Part shown: positions 25,813-34,497 of the stretch, piece after piece | Layout of the letters: every line of letters starts with the position of its first letter | Position numbering within the stretch: position 1 is the stretch's first letter | Source of the DNA: CG2-30-36-16 sp964372115 | GTDB lineage: Bacteria > Bacteroidota > Ignavibacteria > Ignavibacteriales > Ignavibacteriaceae | Reading direction: 5' to 3' | DNA length: 64,000 nucleotides | NCBI GenBank assembly: GCA_964372115.1 | Contig: CAYJPN010000024.1 | Coordinates: 1 to 64,000, forward strand | Notes under the pieces: generated by a model | What the model was told of the DNA's origin: nothing | Database searches by the model: none | The model's input: only the letters and a program-made list of their open reading frames with translations | Translations under genes and position numbers: made by a program

Positions 25813-28155
25813 ATGTTTAAACTTGTAGTAATAGTTATCCTGTTTCTCCCAATCACCGTTTCCCCTCAATCAAAAACAATTGTTTTTGGTATTATATTTA
25901 ATGCTCTTACCGGTGAAAAAATAAAAGACGTTAATATTAAAGTTGAATCGAACAATATTGGAACGTCATCGGATAGTACGGGTTATTATTCTTTTTCAAT
26001 ATCTAACGGTCATTATAATATAAAGTATAGTTATGTTGGTTACGAAACAGTAAATAGGGAAGTGTTACTTAAAGGTGGAAAACTCCACATAGAAGTTTCT
26101 CTTTATCCTATAATTATAGAGCAACCGGAGGTAAATATTAGCGGCATTAGAAGCAAGGACAGTCCGATAAAGCAGCAAATAAAAGAAAAAGACCTTGACA
26201 GAATGCCAAACCTTTTTTCGGACATAATACGAAGTGTAAAAATATTGCCGGGTGTTACATCAAATAATGAACTAACGAGTGCCTACAACGTACGCGGTGG
26301 AAATTATTCTGAAAATTTAATTTATCTGAATGGTTATGAAATTTACAGACCGTTTTTATTGCAGCAGGGGATAGAGGAAAGCCAGTCTATTATCAATCAG
26401 GACATGGTTGGAAATCTTGTTTTTTACAATGGCGCATTTCCCGCGGAGTTTGGTGATAAAATGTCATCGGCATTAGAAGTAAATTATAAAAAGGGCGAAC
26501 AAGGAACACTTAAAGGGTCTGCTCACGCGTCATTGCTAAATCTCGGTCTATCACTTAGCGGCGGATCAAAAAAAATAAATTTCTCAACCGGTTTGCGTTT
26601 TGCGTATCCATCAATATTTTCAAACGTGCTTCAGACTAAAGGAAATTATAACCCGCAGTTTAAGGATTTTCAATTCTTCACAACTTATTTTATTTCCAAT
26701 TCTTCAAACATAGAGTTGTTCTTTTTATCTGCCAATAATGAATTTGATCTAACTCCCGATACATGGCGCGGACATTTCCAGGTAAACCGGTACGACGTTA
26801 AAGAAGTATCAATTGAATATACCGGGAAAAAGATTTATAATTTTAATACCTCATTAACTGGTTTAAAATTTAATACGGAGCTTTTCGAAAACTTTAATTT
26901 TACAACTTCTGCAGCATATTACACAAACAAAGAAGCCGTTAATAAAAATGTTATTAGCAGTGTATATTTTTCCGATGACGCATACAACCCCAACGATGAG
27001 AGAGAATATCTGAAATCGAGATATGAAAAGAATATAAATAATTTAAGTATTAATACAATTGAGCTGAAGTCTGAAGCACAATATAAATATTCGGTTAATA
27101 CATTTCGATTAGGAATGGAATACCGAAGATCCAATATGAAAAACCTGATAAACGAATCAAATTATGAAGAGGGTAAAGATTCTATTTTATACGCTCCCGA
27201 AAGTTTAAGTATAAATCAAAGTATAAATTTTAATTACTTAGCCGGCTATCTTCAAGATGATATTTTCTTTAATGAAAATTTAAAAGCAGTTGTGGGTGTG
27301 CGTTATTTGAAATATTATTTTACAGATGAAAACCTTATAAGTCCGAGAGCAAGTTTAACCTATACATATTCGGGTGAAAATTCTATAAATATATTATGGG
27401 GTTACTACTATCAGCCTCCGTATTTTTATGAAGTGCGCGACAAAGAGGTTTACAAAGATCTGCGTTCACAGAAGGCGGTTCATTATATTTTTAATTGGCA
27501 GACGGTATTTAAACGAGGGATGAAATTTACAACAGATGTTTACTACAAACAGTTGAGTAATTTAATCCCATATTATTTAGATGATCTGAAAATTGTCTAC
27601 TCAAATAAGAATAATACGGAAGGTTATGCTTACGGTTTCGATTTACAATTTGAGGGTGAATTAGTTAAAGGTATGAATACATGGATCGGTTACAGCTACC
27701 TTAACACAAAGGAGCGAAAAACAGAGCAGGGGAGCATTTACCAGCGGAGGTTGCTAGATCAAACTCATACCATAAGAATATTTTTGCAGGACAAAATGCC
27801 GAAAATTCCAAACTTGCAGTCGCATGTTAACTTTATGTTCGGCACGGGTTTTTTATTTCATCCACGTAAAACAATTTATGATGAATCTGCAAAAGAATAT
27901 CATATCGTGATTGACTATGACAGAGTGAAAGAATACCCGTTTTATTTTAGAGTCGATATGGGGTTGACATATAAGGTGAACATAGGCGGAAATAAAAATA
28001 TATTATTTACCGCGGAAGTATTTAACATATTTAACAAAAATAATATTGCTTCTTATTCATGGTATCATGTATTCCCTGAAACAACACAGCCGATTGCTGT
28101 CCCTAATATTTTTTCGCAGCGGTTCTTTGATGTGGGAGCAGAATTTAGTTTTTAA
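25813..28155 (+). CDS. TonB-dependent receptor with carboxypeptidase-like N-terminal domain (780 aa)
   Basis: A signal peptide (MFKLVVIVILFLPITVSPQ) is followed by a carboxypeptidase regulatory-like domain (residues about 22-98, ALTGEKIKDVNIKV, GHYNIKYSYVGYETV). A TonB plug follows (about 110-220, with PNLFSDIIRSVKILPGV, AYNVRGGNYSENLIYLNGYEI and FYNGAFPAEFGDKMSSALEV). The rest is a beta-barrel ending in an aromatic residue (VGAEFSF). It is smaller than the receptor at 19493 and belongs to a different subfamily. It stands alone, 222 bases after the previous operon and facing a convergent terminator, with no SusD partner. The ligand is unknown. Confidence 0.92.
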   Translation: MFKLVVIVILFLPITVSPQSKTIVFGIIFNALTGEKIKDVNIKVESNNIGTSSDSTGYYSFSISNGHYNIKYSYVGYETVNREVLLKGGKLHIEVSLYPIIIEQPEVNISGIRSKDSPIKQQIKEKDLDRMPNLFSDIIRSVKILPGVTSNNELTSAYNVRGGNYSENLIYLNGYEIYRPFLLQQGIEESQSIINQDMVGNLVFYNGAFPAEFGDKMSSALEVNYKKGEQGTLKGSAHASLLNLGLSLSGGSKKINFSTGLRFAYPSIFSNVLQTKGNYNPQFKDFQFFTTYFISNSSNIELFFLSANNEFDLTPDTWRGHFQVNRYDVKEVSIEYTGKKIYNFNTSLTGLKFNTELFENFNFTTSAAYYTNKEAVNKNVISSVYFSDDAYNPNDEREYLKSRYEKNINNLSINTIELKSEAQYKYSVNTFRLGMEYRRSNMKNLINESNYEEGKDSILYAPESLSINQSINFNYLAGYLQDDIFFNENLKAVVGVRYLKYYFTDENLISPRASLTYTYSGENSINILWGYYYQPPYFYEVRDKEVYKDLRSQKAVHYIFNWQTVFKRGMKFTTDVYYKQLSNLIPYYLDDLKIVYSNKNNTEGYAYGFDLQFEGELVKGMNTWIGYSYLNTKERKTEQGSIYQRRLLDQTHTIRIFLQDKMPKIPNLQSHVNFMFGTGFLFHPRKTIYDESAKEYHIVIDYDRVKEYPFYFRVDMGLTYKVNIGGNKNILFTAEVFNIFNKNNIASYSWYHVFPETTQPIAVPNIFSQRFFDVGAEFSF

Positions 28156-28180
28156 GGTTGACAGTGTTCATCATAGATAT

Positions 28181-28218
28181 AAAAAAAAGAGTGAAAGTTA
28201 TTTAAACCTTCACTCTTT
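28181..28218 (-). terminator. Rho-independent terminator between convergent genes
   Basis: A perfect 10-bp stem (28186-28195 with 28209-28218) closes a 13-nt loop. Read on the minus strand it is followed by a run of T (complement of the A-run at 28181-28188), so it is a good terminator for the beta-helix gene at 28254. On the plus strand it may also stop the receptor transcript. Confidence 0.75.
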
Positions 28219-28253
28219 AATAATTATCTAGTTAAAGAATTTGTTTTCCAAAT

Positions 28254-30299
28254 CTACTTCATCAAAAGCATCTTTTTTGTGATGACTGTTTGATTTGCAG
28301 TTAATCTGTAAATATATGTTCCGCTTGCCAAACTGCTGCCGTTAAAATTAACAGTATAGCTGCCTGCGTTTTGATATTCATTAACTATTGTGGAAACGTT
28401 TTCTCCGAGTACAGAAAATACTTCGAGAGTAACTTTTGAATCATGTGGAATTGAATATCTGATAGCTGTTGTCGGATTAAACGGATTCGGATAGTTCTGC
28501 GTGAGTTCAAATTGTAATGGAGCGCTAACATTAATTTCAATTACATTTGAATATGAGAATGTTCCATTATAATCAATTTGTTTTAATCTATAACTATAAA
28601 CACCATTTCCGGTTTCGTTATCAACAAAACTATAAGATTGTGGCTGTGTAGTTGTACCGTTACCTTTTATAAATCCTAATGTTTCATATTCGCCGGTCGA
28701 TTTTCTCTGAACTTCAAATCCCTGGTTATTTGTTTCTGTGGCGGTTGACCATTTCAAAATAACATTACCGTTATTAGTGCTTGCACTAAAAGCTGTTAAT
28801 TCAACAGGTATTGGATTTGATGCTTCATCTGCGCCCATATACGGGAAAGTAGTACTTCTGGTGTTCCCATCAATATCGGTTGTTATCCCGGCAATTGGAA
28901 TTCCAGCAAGATCGAAGTCACCGTTTGATGCGCCAGCCAAGTGTAAATCAGTAGCCGAAGCGAAGGTGACAGTTTTGCTTACTGAGTTGACGTCCTGCAA
29001 GGTGGCTTGCCATGCAGCTAAATTTGCGTAAGATGTGCCTTGATAATTGACAAGATTCTGATTTGCAGCGAGAAGGTTGTAATCTGAAGAAAGCACAGAG
29101 AGGGCTGGGATTATACCTATGGCAGACGATCCTGCATTACCCGAGTGATTATTTATTATAATATTATCTTTAAGGTCAACATTTACAGGCCCCGTACCAT
29201 TTGTATGATTGCCAATGCCGTGGCTTGCAAACGTTGAAACATTATTATTAATTAAAATAGTATTGTAATAAATTTTAAGATTTCCCATATTTCCAGCAGA
29301 ACGCAATCCGATACCGTAAATATAACGTGTTTCATCTGCGGCACCAACATTAATCATGTTGTTAACAACACTGATAATATCTGTTGAATCACTCGCATTT
29401 CCGGCAAATGCGATACCTATTAGATACGCACTTGCATTGAGTGTTTTTTCAAGGCAGTTGATAGTGTTGTTATGAATGGTAGTATTTCCGAGCGCACCAG
29501 TAATATAAATACCGTGATTATAGCTATCTGTAGCACCGGCTGTTGTCGGAAGAATATTAAATGTGTTGCCAATTATTTCGCATTCGGTTAGATAAAGAGT
29601 AGCAACACCACGAGTTCCGCAATAAACTTCATTATTCACAATACTAAACTGGTTGTAAGTAGGTGCTGCAAGAGCGCCCCATGGTGCGAGACCGTCTCGT
29701 CTTACCGGGCGTGCTGCTGTTCCGATTTGACAGTTCTCAACCCGGAAACCCCAAACACCTCCTACGTCATTTATAACTGCACCATACCTGAAATTGGTAG
29801 CTACATTATCAAGATTTTTAATAATAAGGTTTTTGAGTACCACTGTATCAGCATTTGCACTATTTAATCCAAAAGGAACTGCTACGGCATCAGTTTCTGT
29901 TGTTACTATAAGATTACGACTTGTGGTTCCATTATTACTCCCATCAAATGTTACATAACCTTTGTCGAAACCAATCATCTGGATACCATTACCCATCGAC
30001 GCACCCGGAGCCACAATTAAACAAACGTTTCTGCCGGATGCTGGTTTAACAACTACATTATTAGTTGCCGATAACGAGGCATTAAAAGTAAAGCTGCTTT
30101 CCCTTAGTGTATCCGCATCTAAAATGAAGTTGACTGTTCCGGTAACCGAACTCGAATTCAACGCATTAACAGCATCGACGAGTGTTGCGTATCCTTGTGG
30201 GTGAGCTCCTTGCGGAATATAATAATCACCGGCTAATTGGGAGTATCCAGCACTAACCAAAAACATTAATGCACAAATTGTAAACAAAAATTTTTTCAT
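28254..30299 (-). CDS. T9SS-exported right-handed beta-helix protein (681 aa)
   Basis: A signal peptide (MKKFLFTICALMFLVSAGYSQ) is followed by about 450 residues rich in short Asn/Gly/Ile strands with turns (VVLKNLIIKNLDN, FRVENCQIG, ECEIIGNTF, TTIHNNTINCLE, ISVVNNMINVG, LKIYYNTILINNN), the pattern of a parallel beta-helix as in polysaccharide lyases or adhesins. A fibronectin-III-like domain follows (VELTAFSASTNNGNVILKWST, YSYRLKQIDYNG). The final 85 residues are a T9SS sorting domain (NYPNPFNPTTAIRYSIP, VFSVLGENVSTIVNE, TKKMLLMK). No catalytic motif was identified. It is a single-gene unit with its own terminator. Polysaccharide binding or cleavage is plausible but unproven. Confidence 0.88.
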   Translation of the reverse strand: MKKFLFTICALMFLVSAGYSQLAGDYYIPQGAHPQGYATLVDAVNALNSSSVTGTVNFILDADTLRESSFTFNASLSATNNVVVKPASGRNVCLIVAPGASMGNGIQMIGFDKGYVTFDGSNNGTTSRNLIVTTETDAVAVPFGLNSANADTVVLKNLIIKNLDNVATNFRYGAVINDVGGVWGFRVENCQIGTAARPVRRDGLAPWGALAAPTYNQFSIVNNEVYCGTRGVATLYLTECEIIGNTFNILPTTAGATDSYNHGIYITGALGNTTIHNNTINCLEKTLNASAYLIGIAFAGNASDSTDIISVVNNMINVGAADETRYIYGIGLRSAGNMGNLKIYYNTILINNNVSTFASHGIGNHTNGTGPVNVDLKDNIIINNHSGNAGSSAIGIIPALSVLSSDYNLLAANQNLVNYQGTSYANLAAWQATLQDVNSVSKTVTFASATDLHLAGASNGDFDLAGIPIAGITTDIDGNTRSTTFPYMGADEASNPIPVELTAFSASTNNGNVILKWSTATETNNQGFEVQRKSTGEYETLGFIKGNGTTTQPQSYSFVDNETGNGVYSYRLKQIDYNGTFSYSNVIEINVSAPLQFELTQNYPNPFNPTTAIRYSIPHDSKVTLEVFSVLGENVSTIVNEYQNAGSYTVNFNGSSLASGTYIYRLTANQTVITKKMLLMK

Positions 30300-30438
30300 T
30301 TGAACCTCTTGTATTTGTTGAAGAATAATTATTAAGTAAGAAAATTAAAATAAAACTCTTAAATAATATTCAAGTAGGATTGTATGTAAAAGCAACTTTC
30401 TACTATATGAAACTTAAATAATAAAAGTGAAATAAACC

Positions 30439-30487
30439 AGAATGGATATAATTATTTTAATAATCTACAAGATTATAGAGCCATTCT
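30439..30487. other. Nested hairpin in the 273-base gap upstream of the beta-helix gene
   Basis: An outer stem AGAATGG/CCATTCT (30439-30445 with 30481-30487) encloses an inner stem ATAATC/GATTAT (30460-30465 with 30471-30476). No T-run follows on either strand. It lies in the leader of the beta-helix gene or the tail of the Lon-domain gene. The rest of the gap is AT-rich without a clear gene. Confidence 0.35.
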
Positions 30488-30572
30488 AAAATGATTAAAT
30501 ATTATAGAATATTGCAGAAATGACGAAATAACATTTCCAAATTTTAGGAGGATAATCAGAGTGAAAAGTTTG

Positions 30573-31199
30573 TCAAGAATTAATAAAACCATCATTCAAA
30601 ACTAAAGTTCTTAGTGCTTCATCTTTAGTTACTTTTGATGCCATTGTTTTGAAGTGTGTAATTAAAAAACTTAATCGTTTATTTTCATCATTAAGGGAAA
30701 GCAGCGTTTGCTGTTGCACCAATGAGAGTCCCGCTTTTTCAGCCATTTTAAAAGATTTTATTTCCGAAGCATAATAGTTATCCCAGAATGATTCTTCCAG
30801 TGAAAAATTAAATTTTCCCATTAAAAGTTCAAACTGTAATTGGAGTTCTTCAAGCAGCAAAGGATTGTAGCTTATAGGTTCGTCAGAAAAAGATTCAACT
30901 TCGGCAACATGATATCCGTCCGGATGCAGTTCAACATGTTTTGTTATAAACCTACCTGCTCCGGTTACAATAATATCCAGTTCACCGGAGTCATATTTTT
31001 TTATAACCGATGAGATAGTTACATAAGACCCGACTTTTGAAAATTCATTCCCAACTATAGCTACAATTCCAAAACCCTCTTTATTATTTATGCAATATTT
31101 TATCATTGCTTTATACCGTTCTTCGAAAATGTGAAGCGGGTATTTTGAATTTGGAAAAACAACAAGGTTAAGTGGAAATAAATACAATTTTGATTTCAT
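30573..31199 (-). CDS. Free-standing Lon N-terminal-domain protein (208 aa)
   Basis: The protein begins with the Lon substrate-binding-domain signature (LYLFPLNLVVFPNSKYPLHIFEERY) and continues with typical LON-domain segments (EGFGIVAI, VGSYVTISSVIKKYDSGELDIIVTGAGRF). It then has a helical C-terminal part rich in Leu and Glu. There is no AAA+ or protease domain, so this is one of the short LON-domain proteins found widely in bacteria whose function is not well known. A role in recognising unfolded or substrate proteins is inferred from the domain. The length (about 200 aa) is normal for the short family. It stands alone between the beta-helix gene and the dismutase operon. Confidence 0.88.
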   Translation of the reverse strand: MKSKLYLFPLNLVVFPNSKYPLHIFEERYKAMIKYCINNKEGFGIVAIVGNEFSKVGSYVTISSVIKKYDSGELDIIVTGAGRFITKHVELHPDGYHVAEVESFSDEPISYNPLLLEELQLQFELLMGKFNFSLEESFWDNYYASEIKSFKMAEKAGLSLVQQQTLLSLNDENKRLSFLITHFKTMASKVTKDEALRTLVLNDGFINS

Positions 31200-31335
31200 G
31201 ATTACTTAGAATTTATGATTTATACTCTTTAACAAATAAAGAAAATTTACGTTCCAAAAATAAGAGGGAATTATTTGAAGGATTTTAAAAATAATATTTT
31301 TTTGAGCGACGAAATATTTATTGGTAGTTAAAACA

Positions 31336-31356
31336 ATGCCGGTAGTATACCGGCAT
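31336..31356 (-). terminator. Terminator of the rrf2-iscS-iscA-sod operon
   Basis: A perfect 9-bp stem ATGCCGGTA/TACCGGCAT (31336-31344 with 31348-31356) closes a 3-nt loop, about 33 bases past the dismutase stop. On the minus strand it is followed by TGTTTTAA. Confidence 0.65.
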
Positions 31357-31388
31357 CAAATTAGTTAAATATTATTTAAATAAATACG

Positions 31389-32099
31389 TTAGGCTTTATC
31401 AAAACGGGAAGCTACCTCATCCCAATTTATTACATTCCACCAGTTCGCAATATAATCAGGACGCTTATTCTGATATTTCAAATAATATGCGTGTTCCCAA
31501 ACATCCAAGCCTAATATCGGAGTACCTTTAACATCGGCAACATCCATTAGAGGGTTATCCTGGTTTGGTGTAGATGACACAATGAGTTTATTGTCGGAAA
31601 CTACGAGCCATGCCCACCCTGAACCAAAACGGGTTGCAGCGGCATTACTAAATTGTTCTTTAAATGTTTCGAATGAACCAAAGGTTGATACAATTGCATT
31701 CCCAAGTTTACCAGTCGGAACTCCGCCGCCGTTGTTTTTCATTATCTGCCAGAATAGGCTATGATTAAAGTGTCCGCCGCCGTTGTTTCTTACTGCTACC
31801 GGCAGTTTGGATATTTCTTTAAACATTTCCTCAAGCGTTTTTCCGGCTAACTCTGTTCCATCAACTGCTTTATTTAAATTTGTAACATAACCGTTATGAT
31901 GTTTTGTATAGTGGATTTCCATTGTTAATTTATCAATGTAAGGTTCCAGCGAATCATAAGTGTACGGTAGATTGGGCAATTCAAATTTTGCCATTTCATT
32001 TCTCCTTCTATTTAAGTTTTCTAATATATTTCCATTTACATTTATACTTGATGCTGCAAAAGCGAGACCGGCAGCATACAAAAATCTTCTTCTATCCAT
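31389..32099 (-). CDS. Superoxide dismutase (Fe/Mn family) with Tat-like N-terminal extension (236 aa)
   Basis: Metal ligands are visible in HYTKHHNGYV, GGGHFNHSLFW and LDVWEHAYYLKYQNKRPDYI. The last two, and NQDNP, resemble Mn-type enzymes, though Fe or mixed use is possible. From the ATG at 32099 the protein starts MDRRRFLYAAGLAFAASS, which resembles a twin-arginine signal (R-R-x-F-L) with a hydrophobic stretch, implying export. AAGGAAAA sits before this start. A second in-frame ATG at 31994 has its own strong AAGGAG seven bases upstream and gives the usual cytosolic form (MAKFELPNL, 201 aa). Both forms may be made. Last gene of the rrf2-iscS operon, 16 bases after the A-type carrier gene. 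Confidence 0.9.
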   Translation of the reverse strand: MDRRRFLYAAGLAFAASSINVNGNILENLNRRRNEMAKFELPNLPYTYDSLEPYIDKLTMEIHYTKHHNGYVTNLNKAVDGTELAGKTLEEMFKEISKLPVAVRNNGGGHFNHSLFWQIMKNNGGGVPTGKLGNAIVSTFGSFETFKEQFSNAAATRFGSGWAWLVVSDNKLIVSSTPNQDNPLMDVADVKGTPILGLDVWEHAYYLKYQNKRPDYIANWWNVINWDEVASRFDKA

Positions 32100-32115
32100 A
32101 AAATATTTTCCTTGG

Positions 32116-32463
32116 TTATACTCCGAATGAATCACCGCATCCACAGGTCTTGGTTGCGTTTGGATTATTAAACACAAAACCTTTCCCGTTTAGTCCATCT
32201 GAAAAATCGAGTTCTGTGCCTGATAAATAAAATAAGCTTTTACCGTCTACAAATAGCTTCACATCATTAACTACTATTACTGTATCTGCTTCTGCCGGTG
32301 TTGCATCAAAACCGAGAGTGTATGTAAAACCCGAGCACCCACCGCCTTTTACCCCAACACGCAGCCCATACTCGGCGGGAATTTCATTTTCTTCCATTAT
32401 TCTTTTTACTTCCTTTACGGCTTTTTCGGTTATAATAATATCTTGCTGCTGAATAGTATTCAT
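32116..32463 (-). CDS. iscA: A-type iron-sulfur carrier (HesB/IscA/ErpA family, 115 aa)
   Basis: The three cluster-binding cysteines are C43 (GGGCSGFTY) and C107/C109 (TCGCG), in the usual A-type carrier layout. Such proteins receive Fe-S clusters and deliver them to target enzymes. LGFD and FSDGLNGKGFVFNNPNA are family segments. A longer frame runs upstream to 32577, but the ATG at 32463, preceded by AGAGAAG, gives the normal length. It lies 49 bases after the unknown 101-aa gene and is followed by the dismutase. IscA and ErpA cannot be told apart by eye, so the symbol is approximate. Confidence 0.93.
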   Translation of the reverse strand: MNTIQQQDIIITEKAVKEVKRIMEENEIPAEYGLRVGVKGGGCSGFTYTLGFDATPAEADTVIVVNDVKLFVDGKSLFYLSGTELDFSDGLNGKGFVFNNPNATKTCGCGDSFGV

Positions 32464-32512
32464 TGAACTTCTCTTTATTGTTTTAACATTATTTTTTTTA
32501 ATAAAATGAGAA

Positions 32513-32818
32513 CTAAAAAGGATCGCCGGGGAAAGCCGTGGCGAAATCTTTGTAGTTAACTCTCCATCCAAGGTCATTTACTTTTACAAATATTCCCTGC
32601 TTTTCGAGGGTTTTAGAAAAATCTATAGCGCATTCTTCTGCATCATGATAATTTGTGGGAATAAGTTTTTCATCCAAAAAATATTTTATACCATAATGAA
32701 AATCTCTAAAGAAAAAATTTGAGTTATGGAATATCGGAAATTTTGCTTTTAGGTATTTCAAAAAGATGTCTTGCTGATCGCGTAACATTTTTACTCTTTG
32801 TTGATTTTTTTTATCCAT
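32513..32818 (-). CDS. Unknown 101-aa protein inside the Fe-S operon
   Basis: I do not recognise this protein. It is basic at the N terminus (MDKKNQQRVKMLRDQQDIF) and aromatic-rich in the middle (FPIFHNSNFFFRDFHYGIKYF), with one Cys (about residue 64, EECAID) and a conserved-looking ending GWRVNYKDFATAFPGDPF. No membrane helix or signal peptide is visible. Its start overlaps the iscS stop by eight bases, so the two are translationally coupled, and the A-type carrier follows. A role with Fe-S assembly or with IscS is suggested by position only. The frame extends 20 residues upstream, but the ATG at 32818 fits the overlap better. Confidence 0.7.
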   Translation of the reverse strand: MDKKNQQRVKMLRDQQDIFLKYLKAKFPIFHNSNFFFRDFHYGIKYFLDEKLIPTNYHDAEECAIDFSKTLEKQGIFVKVNDLGWRVNYKDFATAFPGDPF

Positions 32819-33983
32819 TTTGTTTACCTGCGTTTTTATAAGTTGGTGACTGATTTCTAAGTTTTTCAACTGTTTCAATTATTCTCTTAGAACTATAATT
32901 AATATCTTCTTCAGTATTAAATCTTCCTATGCCAATTCTAATTGAAGAAAAAGTTTCTTCATTGCTTAAACCAATAGCTTTTAAAGTACGACTTGGAGTT
33001 AATGTTTCCGAAGCGCAAGCTGAACCGGAAGAGATAGCAATATCGCGAAGTTCGTTTATTAAATTATCGGAACGTACCCCCGCGAATGATAAATTTAAAT
33101 TATTTGGAAGTCTATTCTCGCGGCTGCCGTTTAGTTTTACTCCTTCGAGGTTAGACGTGATGTCAAAAAACATTTTATCTCTCAATAATTTTATGCGTTC
33201 TTTTTCACTTTCCATTTCCTTACTAAATATTTCTATCGCCTTCGCTGTGCCGACAATTCCCGGAACATTTAACGTTCCTGGTCTCAATCCTTTTTGCTGT
33301 CCCCCCCCAAACATTATTGATGGGAGTTTCAGTTTATTTTTTACTACCAAAACACCAATACCTTTTGGTCCATATATTTTGTGTGAAGAAAATGAAAGCA
33401 AATCGGCATTTATATTTTTAAAACTTAAATTTATTCGTCCAATCGCCTGCGTTGCATCAGTATGAAAAACAATATTTCGATCTCTACATATTGTTCCTAT
33501 CTCATTCACATCATTTACAGTTCCTATTTCATTATTTGCAGTCATCACAGAAACTAATATTGTTTTGTTGGTTAAAGCATTCTTCAGGCGATCGGAATCA
33601 ACAACACCTTCTTTTGTAAGAGGCAGTATTGTTATCTCAAACCCTTTTTGTCCAAGCAATTTTAACGAATCAAGTACTGCGCTGTGTTCATATTCTGTTG
33701 TAACAATATGGTTACCTTTTGAAAAAAATGCCTGGGCTACTCCGAAGTGCGCAATATTAATTGACTCTGTTGCGCCTGCAGTAAATATGATTTCGTCTGC
33801 CTCACAATCCAGGAAGGAGCTTATTATCATTTTTGAGTTGTCAACCGCTGCTTCTGCTTCCCAACCAAATGAGTGACCTTTGCTTGAAGGATTACCAAAC
33901 TTTTCTAGAAAATAGGGAGTCATTGCTTCAAAAACTCTAGGGTCTACTTGCGTAGTTGAATGATTGTCTAAGTAAACTTTCAT
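32811..33983 (-). CDS. iscS: Cysteine desulfurase (IscS/NifS family, 390 aa)
   Basis: This PLP enzyme removes sulfur from cysteine to build Fe-S clusters and other thio-cofactors. The N-terminal VYLDNHSTTQVDP, the PLP-binding lysine K202 in SFSSHKIYGPKG, and the persulfide-forming C323 in SSGSACASETLTPS are all visible. The length is normal. It starts 3 bases after the rrf2 regulator and overlaps the next gene by eight bases, so it is in a tight operon. The operon has an A-type carrier but no iscU, hscA or hscB in view, so this is a partial ISC-type set; the scaffold must be elsewhere. Confidence 0.95.
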   Translation of the reverse strand: MKVYLDNHSTTQVDPRVFEAMTPYFLEKFGNPSSKGHSFGWEAEAAVDNSKMIISSFLDCEADEIIFTAGATESINIAHFGVAQAFFSKGNHIVTTEYEHSAVLDSLKLLGQKGFEITILPLTKEGVVDSDRLKNALTNKTILVSVMTANNEIGTVNDVNEIGTICRDRNIVFHTDATQAIGRINLSFKNINADLLSFSSHKIYGPKGIGVLVVKNKLKLPSIMFGGGQQKGLRPGTLNVPGIVGTAKAIEIFSKEMESEKERIKLLRDKMFFDITSNLEGVKLNGSRENRLPNNLNLSFAGVRSDNLINELRDIAISSGSACASETLTPSRTLKAIGLSNEETFSSIRIGIGRFNTEEDINYSSKRIIETVEKLRNQSPTYKNAGKQNG

Positions 33984-33985
33984 AA

Positions 33986-34393
33986 TTATAAAATCTGCTT
34001 TATGGTAGTTTCGGCAAATATTCTATTTATTTTATGCTGAACTTTTGAGAGAGGGTCGCGTATAATACAGCAGTTTACTCTAGCGCAACCTACCTCGGGA
34101 ATCTCAGACTCAATACAATCAGTTAAACTAAAATTTTCTTCAATAGCATTTATGATGTCGGCTAATAAAATATCTTCGCATGGTTTGTTTAGTCTGTAGC
34201 CACCTTTTGTGCCTTGTTGTGAAATAATGATATTATTCCTTACAAGTTGCTGCATCAGTTTTGCCAGAAGTTGAAATGAAATGGTGTAAGTATCGGCAAT
34301 TTCTTTTACCGTAATGCATTTGCCATTCTGATTTAATGCCATGTATTTAACTGCGATTAAGGCGTATTCGGATTTCTTTGATAATCTAAGCAT
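33986..34393 (-). CDS. Rrf2-family (IscR-like) transcriptional regulator
   Basis: The winged helix-turn-helix region starts MLRLSKKSEYALIAVKYMAL and includes TVKEIADTYTISFQLLAKLMQQL and QQGTKGGYRL, the Rrf2 signature. C93, C103, C108 and C109 near the C terminus lie where IscR-type proteins bind an Fe-S cluster. The 135-aa length is typical. As the first gene before iscS, an A-type carrier and superoxide dismutase, it probably represses or activates this operon in response to cluster supply or oxidative stress. A TAATTTG just upstream on the minus strand could be part of its promoter. Confidence 0.93.
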   Translation of the reverse strand: MLRLSKKSEYALIAVKYMALNQNGKCITVKEIADTYTISFQLLAKLMQQLVRNNIIISQQGTKGGYRLNKPCEDILLADIINAIEENFSLTDCIESEIPEVGCARVNCCIIRDPLSKVQHKINRIFAETTIKQIL

Positions 34394-34448
34394 ATAAATA
34401 AGACCAAATTAGTCGTATATAAATTAACAATAATATTCAAAAAAAACA

Positions 34449-34473
34449 AATCCCGCTCAAAATGAGCGGGATT
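34449..34473 (-). terminator. Rho-independent terminator of the nuo operon
   Basis: A perfect 11-bp stem (34449-34459 with 34463-34473) closes an AAA loop. On the minus strand it is followed by TGTTTTTT. It lies 25 bases past the nuoN stop codon. Confidence 0.85.
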
Positions 34474-34497
34474 AAAAAGCACGAGTTATTGATTATT

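Noticed and set aside
30561..30605. 14-codon GTG ORF on the plus strand with a perfect AGGAGG nine bases upstream
   Set aside because: Too short to judge, overlaps the 3' end of the Lon-domain gene in antisense, and shows no sign of function beyond the ribosome-site match.
32464..32577. N-terminal extension of the A-type carrier frame
   Set aside because: It overlaps the 101-aa gene and the inner ATG has a ribosome site and gives the normal family length.
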